Position numbers and translations under genes: made by a program. Shown here piece after piece: positions 17,102 to 25,876 of a stretch of DNA of 64,000 nt. The notes under the pieces were generated by a model. That model ran no database searches. It saw nothing but the letters and a program-made list of their open reading frames with translations, and had not been told where the DNA came from. Location: NCBI RefSeq assembly GCF_027925385.1, contig NZ_AP027143.1, positions 256,172 through 320,171 on the forward strand. Direction: 5' to 3'. Each line of letters starts with the position of its first letter. Positions within the stretch are counted from its first letter, which is position 1. This stretch comes from Methylocystis iwaonis (GTDB lineage: Bacteria; Pseudomonadota; Alphaproteobacteria; Rhizobiales; Beijerinckiaceae).

Positions 17102-18691
17102 TTAGGGCTCTTCCATAAGTTCCTTGGCGCGGAGGAGCTCCAACCTTTGCTTCGGCGCGGGCTTCCTAGCCGGTTTGGCCAACCAGACAAAAATTGCAAG
17201 GCCGAAAAAGGCGAGCGCGCCGGTGAGGAAAGCGTCGTTGAGCCCCATAAGCAATGCTTGCTGGCGAATAAGACGCGAGACGTGCGCCCGCGCCACGGAT
17301 TCGCTCAACCCGAGCCCCTGCAGCTTATCGAGAAGCTGCGGAAGGAGATCGAGCGACGGAAAGCGCCGGCCGCCAAGCTGATCCGCGAGGTCGAGTTGGT
17401 GGAAAGGCGTTCGCCGGAATTGCACGACGCCTTGCAGGGTGATGCCAAAAGCGCCGGCCGCTGTCCGCAGCATCGCAAGCTCTTCGGCGGCGCGGATGAG
17501 TTGAGAGCCCCCAAGGCCTTGGACTGCAATGGCGGCGGGCGGCGCGAAGAACGTCGCGAGGAAGAAGCCGAAGAAAATCATCGGCACTGTGACCTGATCG
17601 AAGGAAGCAGGCTTATCGAACAGGCCCAGCCACGTCATGGTCACCGAGAAGCCAAGGAAGTTCAGGCTCGCAAAAAGGCGCAAATCAACGTGCCTTACGA
17701 GAAGGTGCACCACTGAGACGAGAGGCACAGCCAGCAGCGCCATCGTAAGGTATACCGTCCCCGCGCCCGAGGAGGTGTACCCCAGCAGCAACTGAAGCTG
17801 CCCGATAAAGACCGACAGCATGCCTTGGATAAAGAGAAAGCCGAAGACCGAGCAAAAAGTCGCGACCGCATAGTTGCGATGACCAAAGAGCCGTAGGTCC
17901 AGGACCGGGCGGCGTTCGCCGAGCTCCCAGATGATAAAGATCGGGAGGGAGATGGCGACCACGACCATGACGATCGTGAGGAAGGATGATCCAAGCCAAT
18001 CGAAGTCATTGCCTTGGTTGAGCACTGTTTGGAACCCGACCAGAGTAACGGAGATCAACAACACCCCTATGGTGTCGAAACGCGTGATCCGCCGGGCGAA
18101 TGGACGGCCATAGAGCAGAGCGCCGACAACCCCGGCGATCGGCAAGCCGAGGAAAATGTTCGAATAGAAAAGCACGCGCCAGTTGAAATATTCGGCCCAG
18201 AATCCGCCCATGAAAACGCCCAGGGTGAAAGGCGCCATACTGAGCACGCCCCACCAGGCGACCCCATAGGGGCGGTATTTTTCGGGGAGTTCATTCAGGA
18301 CGAGCCCCTGGCCGATCGGCAGCAATATGCCGCCGGCAAGTCCGAGCAGGAAGCGCGCCGGCACGAAGAACCAGATGGTTTCGCTCAAAGCGCATGCGAG
18401 GGAAAAAACCGCATAGGCGACGAAAGCGGCGACATAGACCCGGTAGTCGCCATAGCGCGCCGACAGCCAGCGGGCGAAAGGCAGGCCGAGCACGATGCCC
18501 ATCATGTGGTCCGTCGTCGCCCAGGTGCCGAAACTGGGCGTGACGCCCTGGAGGCTGCCAGCCGCATAGGGGGCCAGCACCGTATATCCGGGCACGTTGG
18601 AGAGAGCGATGACGTTGCCCACGGCCAGCGCAGCATTAAAAAGGAGGAATCGCCAACCCGTCAGCCGATCATCGTCGTCGAAGGCGGTCAT
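17102..18691 (-). CDS. EmrB-type DHA2 MFS exporter under a fluoride riboswitch
   Basis: This 529-residue protein has about 14 membrane segments and the DHA2 layout: an early TMxxIALSNVPG-like helix, ATTDHMMGIVLGLPFARWLSARYGDYR, LLGLAGGILLPIGQGLVLNELPEKYR in helices 4-5, and MGGFWAEYFNWRVLFYSNIFLGLPIA, the WRWIFYIN-type motif of DHA2 pumps. It should be the inner-membrane engine of a tripartite drug:H+ exporter with the next two genes. AAGGG precedes the ATG at 18691. A fluoride aptamer lies 100 bases upstream on the same strand with a promoter before it, so fluoride should raise expression of this gene. That is inference from position and fold. DHA2 pumps are not an established fluoride exporter class. 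Confidence 0.9.
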   Translation of the reverse strand: MTAFDDDDRLTGWRFLLFNAALAVGNVIALSNVPGYTVLAPYAAGSLQGVTPSFGTWATTDHMMGIVLGLPFARWLSARYGDYRVYVAAFVAYAVFSLACALSETIWFFVPARFLLGLAGGILLPIGQGLVLNELPEKYRPYGVAWWGVLSMAPFTLGVFMGGFWAEYFNWRVLFYSNIFLGLPIAGVVGALLYGRPFARRITRFDTIGVLLISVTLVGFQTVLNQGNDFDWLGSSFLTIVMVVVAISLPIFIIWELGERRPVLDLRLFGHRNYAVATFCSVFGFLFIQGMLSVFIGQLQLLLGYTSSGAGTVYLTMALLAVPLVSVVHLLVRHVDLRLFASLNFLGFSVTMTWLGLFDKPASFDQVTVPMIFFGFFLATFFAPPAAIAVQGLGGSQLIRAAEELAMLRTAAGAFGITLQGVVQFRRTPFHQLDLADQLGGRRFPSLDLLPQLLDKLQGLGLSESVARAHVSRLIRQQALLMGLNDAFLTGALAFFGLAIFVWLAKPARKPAPKQRLELLRAKELMEEP

Positions 18692-18766
18692 ATTGCCGCC
18701 CTTGCGAAGCTAGGCCGACGCGGGCTCGGCTGTAAGCGCAGAGAAAACAACGGCTTTTTCAAAGCG

Positions 18767-18836
18767 GACTCCTAGCGTGCGTGCGCAAGCAGGAGTCATC
18801 AGCCCCAAGGGCGGTTATAAGGCGAACTCCATCGCC
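18767..18836 (-). promoter_or_regulatory. Fluoride riboswitch (crcB motif)
   Basis: Read on the minus strand from 18836, the RNA begins GGCGATGGAGTTCGCC, continues with TTATAACCGCC and a short loop, then GGCTGATGACTCCT ending at 18791. These are the conserved blocks of the fluoride aptamer (GGNGAUGG..UUCGCC, AACCGCC, GCUGAUGACUCCU) in order with normal spacing. After it, AGGAGTC at 18773-18767 is complementary to GACTCCT at 18797-18791. Pairing of the two would break the aptamer, so this segment is the likely expression switch. The target is the emrB-type gene starting at 18691. Confidence 0.93.
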
Positions 18837-18843
18837 TACGCCA

Positions 18844-18874
18844 TTTATAAGCCGAAGGGACGTATCCCTGTCAA
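18844..18874 (-). promoter_or_regulatory. Sigma-70-like promoter for the riboswitch operon
   Basis: Minus-strand TTGACA (18874-18869) and TATAAA (18849-18844) are separated by 19 bases. Transcription would start just before the aptamer at about 18837. The -35 is a perfect consensus; the spacer is two bases longer than ideal. Confidence 0.6.
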
Positions 18875-19280
18875 CCGCTTGGCTTTCCGCGCCGCGAGGG
18901 CGGGCAGGGGCGCTTGCGATTACGTCTCCCCGAGGGAGCGGCGCTGGCCCCGTCCTTCTCGAGCACAGTCTTTATGGCGCCTCGCTCGGCCGAAGCGCCA
19001 AGCACTCGCCGCCGCAGAGGGATAAGCAAGCGCCTCGCTACCCTTCACGCACCTTCATATGGCGTCCCGGCGCCGCAGCGCATCGGGGGTAGTCACGACG
19101 TGTGCAACCTTCTCCCATCTGCACGGCAATTACGTAGCATCGCCTTTCGTTTATCGACCAATCTGTATGCTTACGTCGGAAATACTCCCCGGTTAAGAAG
19201 GTGCGCTTTCTCAGCCAAGTGGAGAACTCCATTCCATTGGCGGCGGACGCAAAAATGCTTGCATGATCGAGTAGAGAGCG
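18875..19280. other. Intergenic stretch with no supported gene
   Basis: This is the space between the riboswitch promoter (minus strand) and the TackOD1-like gene (plus strand). Short open frames here are Arg-rich with no recognisable domain. AGAGAG just before the 19281 ATG is the likely ribosome site. Nothing else is supported. Confidence 0.6.
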
Positions 19281-20663
19281 ATGTCAGTGACCTTGCGAAA
19301 AGCCTCTTTCGATGCGCGTGCCGAGAGATCGAACGAGACGCGCTTGGCGTCGGGCTCACAATGGCGCGCTCTAAGCTTGCCGTTTCCGCTCGACGAAAGT
19401 CACCTGCCGCACAGCATTGCCGCCTGCGGGCGCGATGAGGCCCCCGATTTTGTAATCATCAACGACGCCGCTTCGATTTCTCTCCTTGCATCGGCCTTAT
19501 CTCCAGCCGCAGCCGCGATCGTGCCTGTCGTGGATGCCACCGGAATCTCGGCAGACAATCGCGTCAAGCGCCGTAGCGATCTCAGCATCGGCATGGCTTC
19601 TCCGCGCGCCCTCTCGGAGGCGCTGATCACACTGTCTCCGATGATTGCGAGAATTAGGCAGCTTTCTCCTGCAATTTTTCAGGCGGCGGATCCACGCCTT
19701 CTGCTTCTTGCGCGGTTGTTTGTGCGAGACAGCGATTTGCTTCCTTCGATCGATCCTGCTGCGAAAGACGCTTTTGTTTATCGTGACGAGGCCGCTGTCG
19801 ATGGAGCGGTGACTACCGCGGAAGACCTTGTTGGGAATGGCCTGCTGGAGCGACGGTTTTTTGACGCCGTGGCGGCTTGTCCCCATTGTGCGTGTTCCGC
19901 CCGGCTCGTCGTTCGAGAACTCTGCGCTTCCTGTGGCAGTCCGCACGTCACTGAACAGGCTGTTCTGCATCATCTGAGCTGCGCGTATCAGGGTCCAGAG
20001 TCAGATTTCCGACAAGAAACCGGCGGGCTTATTTGCCCCAAATGTCGTCAGGCCCTAACCTTTTTTAGTCTCGACTACGACCGTCCAGGCTCTCTGTACA
20101 TCTGTCACGCATGCGGCCATTCGTCGGGCGACATTCGGATCGAGTTACTCTGCCTGAATTGCGGCGCCTCGATCGCAGCCGGCGATATGAGCAGGCAGGA
20201 TTTTTATCGATACAGTCTCACCGACGCCGCGAGAGCCCTCGTCATTTCGCCCGCGCCGAAACTGCCGCCTTCTTCGCCCGACCAGGGAATGATTGGCGCG
20301 GTGCGCGCTTTCGCCGACCGTTTATCCTCGCGAGGCGCCGTCGGCTGTATTTTGAAAGTGCGGCTCCATGAGCCGCCCGGAACGCCGCCCGCGGGCCGTA
20401 ATTGGCAGCAAACATGGTCGTTCTTCCGCTCCTTGCTTCGAGAGTGTTTCGTGCAAGACACGGAGATCGTCGAGGAGCTTCCTGTGTTCCTCGTGATGAT
20501 CGAGAGCGATGCGAAGCGGGACGTTGAACGGGCTCTTCCCGAGATTAGCTCGCGCCTCGAGCGGCATCTCTCGCTCGCTCCGTCGGTCGAATATGCCGTC
20601 CTGACATGCACTGAGTTTCTGGCGCTCGCCGCCGCCAACTCCAATGCGCAGGCGCCACGATGA
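19281..20663 (+). CDS. TackOD1-like zinc-ribbon protein of a polysaccharide cluster
   Basis: This 460-residue soluble protein has a central Cys-rich region: CPHC (near residue 199) and CASCGSPH, then CPKC, CHACGH and CLNCG about 65-100 residues later. Spacing of paired zinc ribbons ahead of a helical C-terminal half fits the TackOD1 (thaumarchaeal output domain 1) type, which in bacteria accompanies GT2 synthases. The N-terminal 190 residues look like a degenerate receiver-type alpha/beta domain (FVIINDAASISLLASAL, AIVPVVDATG) without a clear phosphoacceptor Asp. The C-terminal segment (VGCILKVRLHE, a WSFFRSLLRECFVQDTEIVEE-like stretch, MIESDAKRDVERAL) could be a GGDEF-like degenerate fold. 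The next gene's ATG overlaps its stop, so the two are coupled. A regulatory role over synthesis is inferred. Confidence 0.6.
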   Translation: MSVTLRKASFDARAERSNETRLASGSQWRALSLPFPLDESHLPHSIAACGRDEAPDFVIINDAASISLLASALSPAAAAIVPVVDATGISADNRVKRRSDLSIGMASPRALSEALITLSPMIARIRQLSPAIFQAADPRLLLLARLFVRDSDLLPSIDPAAKDAFVYRDEAAVDGAVTTAEDLVGNGLLERRFFDAVAACPHCACSARLVVRELCASCGSPHVTEQAVLHHLSCAYQGPESDFRQETGGLICPKCRQALTFFSLDYDRPGSLYICHACGHSSGDIRIELLCLNCGASIAAGDMSRQDFYRYSLTDAARALVISPAPKLPPSSPDQGMIGAVRAFADRLSSRGAVGCILKVRLHEPPGTPPAGRNWQQTWSFFRSLLRECFVQDTEIVEELPVFLVMIESDAKRDVERALPEISSRLERHLSLAPSVEYAVLTCTEFLALAAANSNAQAPR

Positions 20664-21937
20664 TCGACGCTGTCATTTCCGCCTGGCACTTTCTCCTAGC
20701 GCTGCCGGGATCGGCTTACTTCGCGCTTCTTTGGCTCACAATTCTTGCGGAAGCGCCTCGCTATTTCCTTGGCGTGCAAGCCACCGCCGCCGCATTGCTG
20801 TTTGGCGAGCGCCGCCACACCGGTCCGATAGGGCCCCTTCCTGCCGTCTCGATTCTTCTCGCCGGGCACAATGAAGAAGCGTCGATCGAAAAGTGCATCC
20901 GCTCGCTTCACGCTCAAACCTTCAAAAACTTCGAGATCGTCTGTGTCGATGACGGTTCAAACGACCGGACCTACGAGATCATGACCCGAGCCAGGCGCGA
21001 AAATCTCGTGAGCTCAGTCGCCCGACTGGAATTACGCGGCGGTAAAGCTGCCGCGCTCAATCTCGCGGCGCGAATCGCAAAGGGCGACATCTTTGTCGTC
21101 ATCGACTGCGATTGCTCCTTCGAGCCGGATGCGATCGAGGAGCTGCTGCGACCATTTGCTAGCGATCCAGAAATCGCAGGGTCGAGCGGGAACATTTTAG
21201 TGCGCAACTGGCAGGCGTCGATCATCACATCGCTGCAGGCAATCGAATATTTGCTTTCGATTTCGCTGGGGAAGGCCTTTTCGGACGTTCTCGACCAAGT
21301 TGTCTGCGTCTCTGGCGCTTTTGGCGCATTTCGGCGCGACGCGTGGGAGCGTGTCAGCGGCATGGACGTGGGCGGCGGCGAAGATTTGGATTTTACGCTC
21401 CGCCTCCGTTCCTGCGGTTACAGAGTTGTCTTCACCAGACATTCGGTTTGCTACACGGACGTCCCCGACTCCTTTTACAATCTCTGGCGCCAGCGCAATC
21501 GCTGGGAGCGTGACGCCATCTGGGTTCGCTACCGCAAATATCCCCGGCTTATGAACCCGTTCAGCTCCGCCTTCAACTGGCGTGAAGCGTTCCATCAGTG
21601 GGATTTCATCATCTTCAACATGCTGCCGACGCTTGCCTCTCCATTTTATGTCGTCTGGCTCCTGGTCAATTACGGTCAGTTCGGAGTTCTTTTACTGATC
21701 GCGGTCGCGATGCTGCTGTTTACCTTCGATGTCGTGACGTTTTTTGCGGCTGTGCTCATCACGGGCAAACCCATTTTCTGGCGATTGGCGCCATTCGTTC
21801 CGTTGTTTGGCTTGTTCCAGTCCTACGTCATGCGCATGAACCGGTTATATGCCTACGTCACGGAGATCATTTTTTCATCTTCGCTCCGTGACAACTACGT
21901 CCCGCAAAAGTCACGCGATCTCATGATCTGGCGCTAA
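20660..21937 (+). CDS. Membrane glycosyltransferase family 2 (processive polysaccharide synthase)
   Basis: This 425-residue synthase has N-terminal membrane helices (about residues 8-50), then a GT2 catalytic domain with AGHNEEASIEKCI, CVDDGSND, the DxD-type VIDCDCSFEPD, GGGEDLDFTLRLR carrying the base Asp, and QRNRWERDA (the QxxRW motif). C-terminal helices span about 330-395. This motif set marks processive enzymes such as cellulose, hyaluronan or NodC-type synthases. No PilZ domain is present, so c-di-GMP control through PilZ is not built into it. It is coupled to the TackOD1-like gene and precedes an adaptor, a TIM-barrel protein and a TolC-like channel, so it likely makes an exported polymer. 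The sugar is unknown. Confidence 0.85.
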   Translation: MIDAVISAWHFLLALPGSAYFALLWLTILAEAPRYFLGVQATAAALLFGERRHTGPIGPLPAVSILLAGHNEEASIEKCIRSLHAQTFKNFEIVCVDDGSNDRTYEIMTRARRENLVSSVARLELRGGKAAALNLAARIAKGDIFVVIDCDCSFEPDAIEELLRPFASDPEIAGSSGNILVRNWQASIITSLQAIEYLLSISLGKAFSDVLDQVVCVSGAFGAFRRDAWERVSGMDVGGGEDLDFTLRLRSCGYRVVFTRHSVCYTDVPDSFYNLWRQRNRWERDAIWVRYRKYPRLMNPFSSAFNWREAFHQWDFIIFNMLPTLASPFYVVWLLVNYGQFGVLLLIAVAMLLFTFDVVTFFAAVLITGKPIFWRLAPFVPLFGLFQSYVMRMNRLYAYVTEIIFSSSLRDNYVPQKSRDLMIWR

Positions 21938-21960
21938 GACGAAAAAGGAGACAGGGATCC

Positions 21961-23142
21961 ATGACGCTCCATTCATTGCGTCCGCTTTCGCGGCCCGACA
22001 ACCTGAAGAATCAAGCCCGCGCCGCCCAGTCTCTTGCACGCAAGATTTATCTGGCCGCGCTCGTTGGCGCGGGATGCTGGGTTTTGTTTCTCGTTTTCGG
22101 CCCGATGATCTTCATGGAGGCCAACGGCATGGTCCTCGAGGACGAGGAAGTCGTGTCGCCTTCCTTCAGCGCGCAACTGCTGACGATTTCGGTTCGACCA
22201 GGCGACAAAGTCGCGGCGGGCGATCAGATCGGCAAAGTCCTGTCGACACAGATGATCGATCTGATTTCCGATCTCACCTCGCGCAAAGGTCAATTCGACG
22301 TCCGCAAGGCCCAGATCGACGCGCGGCTATCGGCGATCGACGCTATGCTTCCAGTAGCGCAGCAGCGCATAAAACATTCCGGCGCCGCCTATGCCGTCGT
22401 GGACCAAGCGATGGCGCGCGGCTACAGCACGACGACGCGTCTGCTGGAAGCAACGAGAGATCGTTTCGAGGCCGAACGCGAAGTCGCGTCGTTGCGGGCG
22501 GAGCAGGCGGGCCTGACGAGCGAGCGCGCTTCGGTTCTCAGCAATCTCGTCCGTCTTCAGGAAGCCGTTGACGCGGCGCAGCGTTCTTACCGCGATGGCG
22601 CAATTATCAGTCCGGTCGCGGGAACGCTCGGCGCGCATGTCGCGACCCCTGGGACCGTGCTCTCGCCGGGGGCAGCGGGCAAGATTGCGGAGATTTACCA
22701 CGGAAAGCAGTTCATTCTGGCCTATCTCCCGACAAACCGCATCTATGCAGCCGATCCGGGCCAAACCGTTGTCATCACGGATGGCTTCAAGCGCCAGGTC
22801 GGGCGCATCGAGGCCGTTGGGAACATCACCGACCAATTGCCAGCCGAGTTTCAATCGGCTTTCCGCACGATAGAGCGTCAGCAACTCGCGCGAATTTCGA
22901 TCGAAGACGGCGGCGCCTTTCCGCTTTTGGCGAAAATCAGAGTGACGACGCCGCTTGCGCCTTCGAATGTTATTACATCGGCGCCCGAGGCAATTGTGAG
23001 CGCCGTTGTGTCCAGCTCCAAATGGCTGATCGCCGCTTTTGCTCGCGATAGGAATCCAGCGCCTGAATATGGAATGTTAGGGATTCGCTTGGCCGCGCGC
23101 GAGACGCCGCTCGAGCCTCGAGAAAAGGCGCAGCGCAAGTGA
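21961..23142 (+). CDS. HlyD/Alg44-like periplasmic adaptor for polymer export
   Basis: The 393-residue protein has one N-terminal membrane helix (about residues 30-55, LAALVGAGCWVLFLVFGPMI). It is followed by a half-lipoyl segment (LLTISVRPGDKVAAGDQIGKV), a coiled coil (about 105-205), the second half-lipoyl segment (GAIISPVAGTLGAHVATPGTV) and a beta domain with FILAYLPTNRIYAADPGQTVVITDGFKR. This is a membrane fusion protein similar to the adaptor part of Alg44 but without PilZ. GGAG precedes the ATG. It sits between the GT2 synthase and a TolC-like channel, so it probably links them across the periplasm. Confidence 0.8.
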   Translation: MTLHSLRPLSRPDNLKNQARAAQSLARKIYLAALVGAGCWVLFLVFGPMIFMEANGMVLEDEEVVSPSFSAQLLTISVRPGDKVAAGDQIGKVLSTQMIDLISDLTSRKGQFDVRKAQIDARLSAIDAMLPVAQQRIKHSGAAYAVVDQAMARGYSTTTRLLEATRDRFEAEREVASLRAEQAGLTSERASVLSNLVRLQEAVDAAQRSYRDGAIISPVAGTLGAHVATPGTVLSPGAAGKIAEIYHGKQFILAYLPTNRIYAADPGQTVVITDGFKRQVGRIEAVGNITDQLPAEFQSAFRTIERQQLARISIEDGGAFPLLAKIRVTTPLAPSNVITSAPEAIVSAVVSSSKWLIAAFARDRNPAPEYGMLGIRLAARETPLEPREKAQRK

Positions 23143-23218
23143 GCAATGCCACCGCCTTTTGCAAAGTCGCGCGCCGCCGCTTGCTCGGCCGCTCATTTCT
23201 CGAAAGGCGCCGCTTCAC

Positions 23219-24103
23219 ATGATCAGAGCAGCTATGACGTCTCGCCGCTCATTCTTGTCGGCCTGCGCAGTAACGCCTTTGGCGAGCGCTTTCGCGAAAG
23301 CGCGAAACGCGCCGCCCCGCATGGCGATGTGGGTGTGGAAGGATCGCGTTTTGTCCCCCGGCGCTATGCTGGCTTTCGCAGAGAGGCGCGGGATATCGAC
23401 ACTATTCGTTTACGTCACCCCGACGGCCGCCGAGGCGCTTCTCACCAGAGACAGAGACGCTTGCGCGACGCTGCGCGCAATGCGTTCAAACGGACGGCGC
23501 GTTTATGCAGTGGCCGGCGAGCCCGACTGGGCGTGGGGACCAGCGCAACTGCCGGAGCATGCCGCCTTACTTGTCAGGTTGGCGGTGGAAACGGGATTGT
23601 TCGACGGGCTCCATTTCGATGTCGAGCCCAATGCAGTGCCGGATTGGAACGACAAACCGACGCGACCCGCTCTTATGAAGGGTTCGGTGAAGTTTTATGA
23701 CCTTTTGCGAGCCGCCGCGCCTTATCAAAAGATCGACATCGCCGTTAATCCGGTTTTTGCGACGCTTACGACAGGCGGCTCCAACTTCATGCGCGAGCTT
23801 GCAAGACGGGCTGACTCGCTGTCGATCATGTCCTATCGATCCGATCCCAAACGCGCGCTCGAGTGGGCCGCTCCAGCAATCGCACAGATCGAGGGGGCTG
23901 GCCGGCGTTGGAGGATGGGGGCGGAGGTCGGTGACGCCGAGCCCGGCGTCACTTGGCGCGGAACGCCGCCAGCTCGTTTTTCTTCCGCTATGGTCGATTT
24001 CGACAATCTGATCACGGATCGATTCCGGTCCCCCCGTTACGAGGGCCTGGCGTTGCACGACTACGATTCACTCGCGCAAATGTATGGAGAAGTCGACGGC
24101 TGA
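23219..24103 (+). CDS. Tat-exported TIM-barrel protein, putative glycoside hydrolase
   Basis: This 294-residue protein begins with TSRRSFLSACAVTPLASAFAKA, a twin-arginine signal. The body reads as a beta/alpha barrel: MAMWVWKDRVL, ISTLFVYVTP, GRRVYAVAGEPDW, DGLHFDVEPN (a strand-end Asp-Glu pair like the acidic residues of glycoside hydrolases), KIDIAVNPVF, LSIMSYRSD and YEGLALHDYDS. The DVEP strand and MSYR strand recall GH18/GH114-like barrels. The ATG at 23219 follows GAAAGG; an ATG at 23234 would also keep the Tat signal. The position between adaptor and channel suggests trimming or modifying the exported polymer. Activity is inferred, not shown. Confidence 0.6.
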   Translation: MIRAAMTSRRSFLSACAVTPLASAFAKARNAPPRMAMWVWKDRVLSPGAMLAFAERRGISTLFVYVTPTAAEALLTRDRDACATLRAMRSNGRRVYAVAGEPDWAWGPAQLPEHAALLVRLAVETGLFDGLHFDVEPNAVPDWNDKPTRPALMKGSVKFYDLLRAAAPYQKIDIAVNPVFATLTTGGSNFMRELARRADSLSIMSYRSDPKRALEWAAPAIAQIEGAGRRWRMGAEVGDAEPGVTWRGTPPARFSSAMVDFDNLITDRFRSPRYEGLALHDYDSLAQMYGEVDG

Positions 24104-24217
24104 AAACGAACGATAATGGAGGTTTCTGCGAGTCGATCGTTGCAAATGTCTTTTCCCGCTCATGCTGAACGCACTCCTCTCTCGGGGAGCTCGAAGGATC
24201 GTTAGGGGAAAACTGTG

Positions 24218-25672
24218 ATGGGACAGGCGAGAGAATTTCCCTTCGGGAAACCGGCAAGGAGAGTTCCTTCAATCGGGGGGCACACGCTGCTCTTCATCTT
24301 AGCTGCCTGCTCGTGGCCCGTGCTTGCGCCGCACGCGCACGCCGAAACGCTGACAGACGCATTGTCCGAAGCCTATCTCACGAATCCGCAACTGAACGCA
24401 CAGCGGGCCAGCACACGCAGCGTTGACGAGAACCTGCCGATGGCGCGCGGAACCCTTCTTCCCACGGTGAATCTTCTCGGCAATTATGCCGTCCTCCAGC
24501 AGAACCTGCTGACGAGCGCGTTCAAGTCCTACACATTGACTCAGCCGGCCGGCGCAGGCTTGCTGGTCAATCTGAATGTCTTCAACGGCTTTCGAGGGCT
24601 TAACGGAATCGACCAAGCGAAGGCTCAGATATTCCAGTCTCGCCAGATTTTGCGCAATGCCGAGAATATCGTTCTGGCAAACGCCGCAGCGGCTTATCTG
24701 AATGTTTTGCACGACGCCGCGGTCTACAAGCTTCGGAATAATTTTGTCCGCGCCGTCGCCAATCAGGTCGTGACGACCAAAGGACGGTTTCTCGGCGGGG
24801 AAGTCACCAAGACGGATATCTTCCAGGCGGAATCCTATCTGGCTCGCGGGAAGTTGGATCGCTCGACGTCGACGGTGAATCTTCAGTCTAGCATTTCCGC
24901 CTACAGCCAGTTGATCGGACGATCGCCGAACAGGTTGACGGCTGTCGGGTCGCCGGATCGGATGCTGCCACAGAATGTTGGCGCCGCCGTTCAGCTCGCC
25001 CTTACCGACCATCCGGCCGCGCTCGCGGCTCGATACAACGTCGACATCATCGAGCTTGCTGTGAAAATTGCGGAAGGAGAGCTGGCGCCGACAGTGAACC
25101 TTGTCGGTTCGGTAAATCAGAACTTCAATTACGTTGGATATGTCGGCGCGCCGAACGAGCGGCTTTTTCAAGGTATGGTCGGGGTTCAAGTGAATGTACC
25201 CGTTTATGAAGGCGGCATTGTCTATGCCCGGGCTCGGCAGGCCAAGGAGAGGCTTGGAGAAGCAAAGTTTCTTTACCACCAGCAAGTCAACGAAATTAAG
25301 CAGTCGGTCGAGGCCGCCTGGGCCGCCTGGAACGAATCGAGCAAGCTCGCGGCCTCGGCAAGGGAGCAAGTCAGAAGCGCCGAGTCCGCTCTTGCCGGCA
25401 TTCGGCAGGAAGCCAAAATCAGCCTGCGAACCACATGGGATATTTTGAACGCCCAACTGACGCTGTTGAGCGCGAGGATTGCTCTGGTGGACGCTCAGCG
25501 CAACCGCATTCTCTCCGGGTTCGGCCTTCTGGCGTCGATGGGGCAGCTTTCAGCGGAAAAGCTGGCGCTCGACGTTCCCGTCTATGACGCGACGACGCAT
25601 TACGAGCAAGTCAAGGATCAATGGTTTGGGCTGGAAGCGTGGAACCCGCCAGCCGTCAAGCAAGCAGAGTAG
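24218..25672 (+). CDS. TolC-family outer-membrane channel
   Basis: This 484-residue protein has a signal sequence ending near HAHA (about residue 42), then ETLTDALSEAYLTNPQLNAQRASTRSVDE, the canonical TolC opening. ARGTLLPTVNLLGNY and a second repeat with FQGMVGVQVNVPVYEGGIVYARARQAKE follow, and the gene ends after LLASMGQLSAEKLALDVPVYD. The two structural repeats and the length match TolC. It closes a five-gene run (19281-25672) and should form the outer-membrane exit for the polymer or for other substrates of the adaptor. Ribosome site AGGGGA lies about 10 bases upstream; a GTG one codon earlier is an alternative start. Confidence 0.88.
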   Translation: MGQAREFPFGKPARRVPSIGGHTLLFILAACSWPVLAPHAHAETLTDALSEAYLTNPQLNAQRASTRSVDENLPMARGTLLPTVNLLGNYAVLQQNLLTSAFKSYTLTQPAGAGLLVNLNVFNGFRGLNGIDQAKAQIFQSRQILRNAENIVLANAAAAYLNVLHDAAVYKLRNNFVRAVANQVVTTKGRFLGGEVTKTDIFQAESYLARGKLDRSTSTVNLQSSISAYSQLIGRSPNRLTAVGSPDRMLPQNVGAAVQLALTDHPAALAARYNVDIIELAVKIAEGELAPTVNLVGSVNQNFNYVGYVGAPNERLFQGMVGVQVNVPVYEGGIVYARARQAKERLGEAKFLYHQQVNEIKQSVEAAWAAWNESSKLAASAREQVRSAESALAGIRQEAKISLRTTWDILNAQLTLLSARIALVDAQRNRILSGFGLLASMGQLSAEKLALDVPVYDATTHYEQVKDQWFGLEAWNPPAVKQAE

Positions 25673-25876
25673 GGCATGATCTTTCGTAACCTTTCGACGC
25701 AACTCACATAGTATCAGCAGATTGGCAGGACGTCCGTTGATAACGACCTCGAGCTGCGACTTCAGGTCGGGCGCGAGACTGAATTCCGGAGACGGGCTGG
25801 ATGTAATTCGTCCGGGAAGGCAGCGCTTACCCGGAGTGACGCTCGACGCCGGGCGCGGCGGAACACGCCGCAGGCG

